This document shows positions 11,173 to 15,621 of a stretch of 15,621 nt of DNA, one piece after another; the stretch's first letter is position 1, and every line of letters starts with the position of its first letter. The notes under the pieces are model-generated. The model did no database searches and was not told the DNA's origin. It worked only from the letters and a program-made list of their open reading frames with translations. Source of the stretch: Pseudomonadota bacterium (GTDB lineage Bacteria > Pseudomonadota > Alphaproteobacteria > Sphingomonadales > Sphingomonadaceae); the NCBI GenBank assembly GCA_023390415.1, contig JAEWCW010000199.1, forward strand, positions 1-15,621. The letters run 5' to 3'. Both the position numbers and the translations under genes were made by a program.

Positions 11173-13968
11173 ATGAGTGGCGAACGCGTTGAGGGCCCGA
11201 GCTGGGCGCGCGACAATTGGCCGGTCGTCGAGCTCGACGAGGTCAATGCGGGCCTCGACCCCACGCGCCAGGGCCTGCCCGAGAAAGCCGTGCCGCAGGC
11301 GGCCGCCGCCAAGGCGGCCGCCGCCGGCCGCTCAGACGACGAGGTCCGGCAGGCGGCGCGCGATTCGATCCAGGCGATGATGCTGATCCGCACCTACCGG
11401 GTGCGGGGCCATCTCGCCGCGGATCTCGATCCGCTCGGCCTCACCAAGCGCGAGCTTCCGGCGGACCTCACCCCGGAATTCCACGGCTTCGGCCCCGATG
11501 CGCTCGACCGGCCCATCTATCTCGGCGGAACGCTCGGCTTCGAATATGCCACCGTCCGCGAGATCGTCGAGGTTCTGCGCCGCAACTACTGCGGCAAGAT
11601 CGGCCTCGAATATATGCACATCAACGACCTCGAGGAGCGCCGCTTCCTCCAGGAGCGGATGGAAGGGCGCGAGGCCGAGATCAGGTTCACGCCGGAGGGT
11701 AAGCAGGCCATCCTCGCCAAGGTGGTCGAGGCGGAGCAGTGGGAGAAGTTCCTCGCCCGCAAATATGTCGGCACCAAGCGCTTCGGGCTGGACGGCGGCG
11801 AATCGATGGTCCCGGCGCTCGAGGCGGTGATCAAATATGGCGGGCTCGATCGGGTCCAGTCGATCGTGCTCGGAATGGCGCATCGCGGGCGGCTCAACGT
11901 CCTCGCCAACGTGATGGGCAAGCCCTATCGCGCGATCTTTAGTGAGTTCGCCGGCGGCGCCGCCAATCCCGAGGATGTCGGCGGATCGGGCGACGTCAAA
12001 TATCATCTCGGCACCTCGTCGGACCGCGAGTTCGAGGGCGTCAGCGTCCACCTCTCGCTGGTCCCCAATCCGAGCCATCTCGAGGCGGTCGATCCGGTCG
12101 TTCTCGGCAAGGCGCGGGCGCAGCAGGTGGCGCTGAACGATCCGGACGGCGACATGGTGCTCCCCGTGCTGCTCCACGGCGACGCCGCCTTCGCGGGGCA
12201 GGGCATCGTTTGGGAGTGCCTCGGCTTCTCCGGAATCCCCGGCTACTCGACCGGCGGCTGCATCCATTACATCATCAACAACCAGGTCGGCTTCACGACC
12301 TCGCCGCAATTCGCGCGCTCCTCGCCCTACCCGTCGGACGTGGCCAAGGGCATCCAGGCGCCGATCCTGCACGTCAACGGCGACGATCCCGAGGCGGTGA
12401 CCTTCTGCTGCAAGCTGGCGATCGAATATCGGCAGAAGTTCAACCGCGACATCGTCATCGACATGTGGTGCTACCGGCGCTTCGGCCACAATGAGGGCGA
12501 CGAGCCGGGCTTCACCCAGCCGCTGATGTATGCCGCGATCCGCAACCATCCGCCGGTCTCCAAGCTCTATGCGGACCGCCTGGTCGCGGAAGGGGTGATC
12601 GAGCCGGGCTGGCTCGACCGGCAGGTGGCCGAGTTCACCGCCTTGCTCGAGACTGAGTTCGAGGCGGCGAAGACCTATCTGCCCAACAAGGCCGACTGGT
12701 TCGAAGGCGCCTGGGCGGGACTCAACCGGCCGCAGGAGGCGATCACCGAGCGCCGCAACGTCGCGACGGGTGTCACCGAGGCGGCGGCGCGGGAGATCGG
12801 GACGATCCTGACGACGGTTCCGGAGGGCTTCACCCCGCACAAGACGCTCGCCCGCATCGTCGAGGCTAGGCGCCAGATGTTCGAGACCGGCGAGGGCTTC
12901 GACTGGGCGACCGCGGAAGCGCTCGCCTTCGGCACCCTCCTCCGCGAAGGGCATCCGGTCCGCCTCTCCGGCCAGGATTCGGGGCGCGGCACGTTCAGCC
13001 AGCGCCACGGCGTGTGGACCGACCAGAATGACGGCCGCAAGCATATCCCGCTGACCGGGGTCGGACCGGCCCGGTTCGAGGTTCGCGACAGCCCGCTCTC
13101 CGAATTCGGCGTAATGGGCTTCGAATATGGCTATTCGCTCGCCGACCCGCAGACATTGGTGCTGTGGGAGGCGCAGTTCGGCGACTTCGTGAACGGCGCC
13201 CAGGTGATGATCGACCAGTTCATCTCCGCGGGCGAGGCGAAGTGGCTGCGGGCGAGCGGCCTCGTCCTGCTGCTCCCGCACGGTTACGAGGGGCAGGGGC
13301 CCGAGCACAGCTCGGCGCGGCCGGAGCGCTTCCTGCAGCTCTGCGCCGAGGACAATATGCAGGTCGCCAACTGCACGACCCCGGCCAATTATTTCCACAT
13401 CCTCAGGCGCCAGATGAACCGCGACTTCCGCAAGCCGCTGGTGCTGATGACGCCCAAGTCGCTGCTCCGGCACAAGAGCGCCGTCTCGAGCCTCGCCGAC
13501 TTCACCGGCGACAGCCATTTCCGGCGAATCCTCTCCGATCCGGGCGGGCCGCGCGACGAGGATGTGCGGCGTCTGGTCCTCTGCACCGGCAAGGTCGCCT
13601 ACGAGCTGATCGAGGCGCGCGACCGGGCCGGGATCAGCGACGTCTCGATCGTCCGAATCGAGCAGCTCTATCCCTTCCCGGGCGAGGCCCTGCTCGCCCG
13701 GCTGCAGCGCATGACCAACCTCCAGGAGGTGGTCTGGGCGCAGGAGGAGCCGCAGAACCAGGGCTATTGGACCCACGTCGAGCCGCGCATCGAGCGCCGC
13801 CTCGCCGAGGCCGGCCTCAAGCCGAAACGGCCCATCTATGCGGGGCGTGCGGCCTCGGCTTCGCCGGCGACGGGCCTCGCCAAGCGTCACGCGGCGGAGC
13901 AGGCGGCCTTGATCGCGGCGGCGCTCGGCCATAGCAGCGAAGCCGAGCCGCAGCGCAAGGCGGGATAA
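11173..13968 (+). CDS. sucA: 2-oxoglutarate dehydrogenase E1 component (thiamine diphosphate-dependent)
   Basis: E1o decarboxylates 2-oxoglutarate and passes the succinyl group to the E2 lipoyl domain. The 931-residue protein has TYRVRGHLAADLDPLGL (74-90), the catalytic-histidine loop GMAHRGRLNVLAN (234-246, H237), HLSLVPNPSHLEAVDP (293-308), the ThDP/metal region HGDAAFAGQGIVWE (335-348) with GGCIHYIINNQVGFTT (361-376), the FGHNEGDEP loop (437-445), and the pyrimidine-side domain with RGTFSQRHGVW (605-615) and GYEGQGPEHSSARPERFLQL. The family's usual N-terminal E2-contacting segment (a LSGAN...LYxxYLxDPxSVDxxW pattern) is not there; the protein opens MSGERVEGPSWARDNWP and the RGH motif sits about 25 residues nearer the start than in E. 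coli. This may be normal for sphingomonads. Its ribosome binding site is weak (GCAGGG, 11158-11163). sucB starts 8 bp after the stop. Confidence 0.97.
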   Translation: MSGERVEGPSWARDNWPVVELDEVNAGLDPTRQGLPEKAVPQAAAAKAAAAGRSDDEVRQAARDSIQAMMLIRTYRVRGHLAADLDPLGLTKRELPADLTPEFHGFGPDALDRPIYLGGTLGFEYATVREIVEVLRRNYCGKIGLEYMHINDLEERRFLQERMEGREAEIRFTPEGKQAILAKVVEAEQWEKFLARKYVGTKRFGLDGGESMVPALEAVIKYGGLDRVQSIVLGMAHRGRLNVLANVMGKPYRAIFSEFAGGAANPEDVGGSGDVKYHLGTSSDREFEGVSVHLSLVPNPSHLEAVDPVVLGKARAQQVALNDPDGDMVLPVLLHGDAAFAGQGIVWECLGFSGIPGYSTGGCIHYIINNQVGFTTSPQFARSSPYPSDVAKGIQAPILHVNGDDPEAVTFCCKLAIEYRQKFNRDIVIDMWCYRRFGHNEGDEPGFTQPLMYAAIRNHPPVSKLYADRLVAEGVIEPGWLDRQVAEFTALLETEFEAAKTYLPNKADWFEGAWAGLNRPQEAITERRNVATGVTEAAAREIGTILTTVPEGFTPHKTLARIVEARRQMFETGEGFDWATAEALAFGTLLREGHPVRLSGQDSGRGTFSQRHGVWTDQNDGRKHIPLTGVGPARFEVRDSPLSEFGVMGFEYGYSLADPQTLVLWEAQFGDFVNGAQVMIDQFISAGEAKWLRASGLVLLLPHGYEGQGPEHSSARPERFLQLCAEDNMQVANCTTPANYFHILRRQMNRDFRKPLVLMTPKSLLRHKSAVSSLADFTGDSHFRRILSDPGGPRDEDVRRLVLCTGKVAYELIEARDRAGISDVSIVRIEQLYPFPGEALLARLQRMTNLQEVVWAQEEPQNQGYWTHVEPRIERRLAEAGLKPKRPIYAGRAASASPATGLAKRHAAEQAALIAAALGHSSEAEPQRKAG

Positions 13969-13976
13969 GGATCAAG

Positions 13977-15230
13977 ATGGCGACCGAAATCACAGTACCG
14001 ACGCTCGGCGAATCGATCACCGAGGCGACCTTGGGCGAATGGCTGAAGAAGCCGGGCGAGGCGGTGAAGGCCGACGAGCCGGTGGCGAGCCTGGAGACCG
14101 ACAAGGTCGCGGTCGAGGTCCCCTCGCCGGTCGCGGGCGTGATGGGCGAGCAGCTCGTCCAGCCGGGCGACACCGTCGCGGTCGGCGCGGTGATCGGGCG
14201 GGTCGAGTCGGAGGGCGGCGCGGCGGCTGCTCCTGCGCTTCCGGAATCGACGCCGGTCAATCCCGCCGGCGCCGGCGAGAATATCGAGGTTCGCGAGGAT
14301 CAGGACGATGAGGAGGGCTCGCACCTCACTTTGTCCCCGTCGGTGCGCCGGCTGGTCCTCGAGCACGGCGTCGACCCGTCGCGGATCAAGGGCACCGGCA
14401 AGGACGGCCGCCTGACCAAGGACGACGTCCTCGCCGCCGCTCAGGCGCAGAAGGCGGCTCCGGCTCCCGCGCAAGCCTCGGCCCCTGCGCCGACCCCGGC
14501 ACCAAGCGCCCCGGCCGCTGCCGGTGGGGAGAGGCGCGAGGAGAGGGTGCGGATGACGCGCCTTCGCCAGACCATCGCGAGCCGGCTCAAGGAGGCGCAG
14601 AACACCGCCGCGATCCTGACGACGTTCAACGACGTCGACATGACCGAGGTGCTCGCCGCGCGCGGCCGCTACAAGGATCTGTTCGAGAAGAAGCACGGCA
14701 TCCGCCTGGGCTTCATGGGCTTCTTCGTGAAGGCTGCGGCGCTCGCCGCGCGCGACGTGCCCGCGGTCAACGCCTCGATCGAGGGCGACGAGATCGTCTA
14801 CCGCGACTATCTCGACGTTTCAGTGGCGGTCTCTGCGCCGAACGGCCTCGTGGTCCCGGTGATCCGCAATGCGGACAAGCTCTCGTTCGCGGAGATCGAG
14901 AAGACCATCGCCGACTTCGGCAAGCGCGCCAAGGCGGGCACTTTGACCATGGACGACATGAAGGGCGGCACCTTCACAATCTCCAACGGCGGGGTGTTCG
15001 GCTCGCTGCTCTCGACCCCGATCATCAATCCGCCGCAGTCGGCGGTGCTCGGCATGCACCGGATCGAGGAGCGGCCGGTGGTGCGGGGCGGCCAGATCGT
15101 GGCGCGGCCGATGATGTACCTGGCGCTGAGCTACGACCACCGCCTGATCGACGGCCGCGAGGCGGTCACCTTCCTCGTCCGGATGAAGGAAGCGATCGAG
15201 GACCCGACGCGCCTGCTCATCGATCTCTAG
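13977..15230 (+). CDS. sucB: Dihydrolipoyllysine-residue succinyltransferase (E2 of 2-oxoglutarate dehydrogenase)
   Basis: E2o is the core of the 2-oxoglutarate dehydrogenase complex and transfers succinyl from lipoamide to CoA. The 417-residue protein shows an N-terminal lipoyl domain (1-77) with lipoylated K43 in LETDKVAVEVPSP, a linker, the peripheral subunit-binding domain (about 117-152, LSPSVRRLVLEHGVDPSRIKG), an Ala/Pro-rich swinging linker (153-182) and the catalytic trimer-forming domain (190-417) with SYDHRLIDGREA (385-396), where H388 and D392 form the acyltransferase site. One lipoyl domain only, as is usual for E2o. The ribosome binding site AAGGA (13967-13971) overlaps the sucA stop codon, so translation is probably coupled. 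lpd follows after 10 bp. Also known as odhB in alphaproteobacteria. Confidence 0.97.
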   Translation: MATEITVPTLGESITEATLGEWLKKPGEAVKADEPVASLETDKVAVEVPSPVAGVMGEQLVQPGDTVAVGAVIGRVESEGGAAAAPALPESTPVNPAGAGENIEVREDQDDEEGSHLTLSPSVRRLVLEHGVDPSRIKGTGKDGRLTKDDVLAAAQAQKAAPAPAQASAPAPTPAPSAPAAAGGERREERVRMTRLRQTIASRLKEAQNTAAILTTFNDVDMTEVLAARGRYKDLFEKKHGIRLGFMGFFVKAAALAARDVPAVNASIEGDEIVYRDYLDVSVAVSAPNGLVVPVIRNADKLSFAEIEKTIADFGKRAKAGTLTMDDMKGGTFTISNGGVFGSLLSTPIINPPQSAVLGMHRIEERPVVRGGQIVARPMMYLALSYDHRLIDGREAVTFLVRMKEAIEDPTRLLIDL

Positions 15231-15240
15231 GAAAGAAAAA

Positions 15241-15621
<381 letters not shown>

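Noticed and set aside
11332..13932. An 866-codon minus-strand open frame opposite sucA
   Set aside because: Mirror frame of the sucA codon usage; no recognisable domain, no ribosome binding site noticed, and sucA is unmistakable on the other strand.

Overview
The window is GC-rich, gene-dense chromosomal DNA that reads like an alphaproteobacterium, most likely a member of the Sphingomonadales. That placement is inferred from the SdhB sequence style, the lactate-dehydrogenase-like malate dehydrogenase, the mdh-sucD-sucA-sucB-lpd gene order and the codon usage; no database search was possible. I found no rRNA, tRNA, CRISPR array, insertion sequence or phage gene.

Left part (1-3122). A divergent pair opens the window. 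On the minus strand is the start of a protein that looks like a fold-type-I PLP enzyme (cut by the window edge). On the plus strand are an ATP-grasp ligase related to D-Ala-D-Ala ligase but with an altered active-site end, and a MobA/GlmU-like nucleotidyltransferase that overlaps it by 14 bp. Fifty bases later comes sdhB, the iron-sulfur subunit of succinate dehydrogenase, without sdhA, sdhC or sdhD beside it. The PLP / ATP-grasp / nucleotidyltransferase set is the best candidate here for an undescribed small biosynthetic pathway: an amino-acid-like substrate, ATP-dependent ligation and nucleotide activation.

Middle part (3133-7568). A 1349-residue RTX (calcium-binding beta-roll) protein lies on the minus strand, converging on sdhB with only 10 bp between the stop codons. 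It has four RTX blocks, a VCBS/cadherin-like segment, a tandem 306-residue internal duplication and a C-terminus typical of type I secretion substrates. No catalytic domain and no secretion genes are visible. The 386 bp upstream of it, before the thioesterase start chosen here, holds an extended -10 promoter-like element on the plus strand, a perfect 12-bp palindrome and a possible structured leader.

Right part (7569-15621). All genes are on the plus strand: a PaaI-type hotdog thioesterase overlapping zapE by 4 bp, then a TCA-cycle operon of mdh, sucD, sucA (2-oxoglutarate dehydrogenase E1), sucB (E2) and the start of lpd (E3), which runs off the window. sucA, sucB and lpd together encode the complete 2-oxoglutarate dehydrogenase complex; sucD and mdh supply neighbouring TCA steps. 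sucC, the partner of sucD, is not between mdh and sucD where many alphaproteobacteria carry it. With sdhB at the left, succinate and 2-oxoglutarate metabolism flanks the accessory RTX gene.
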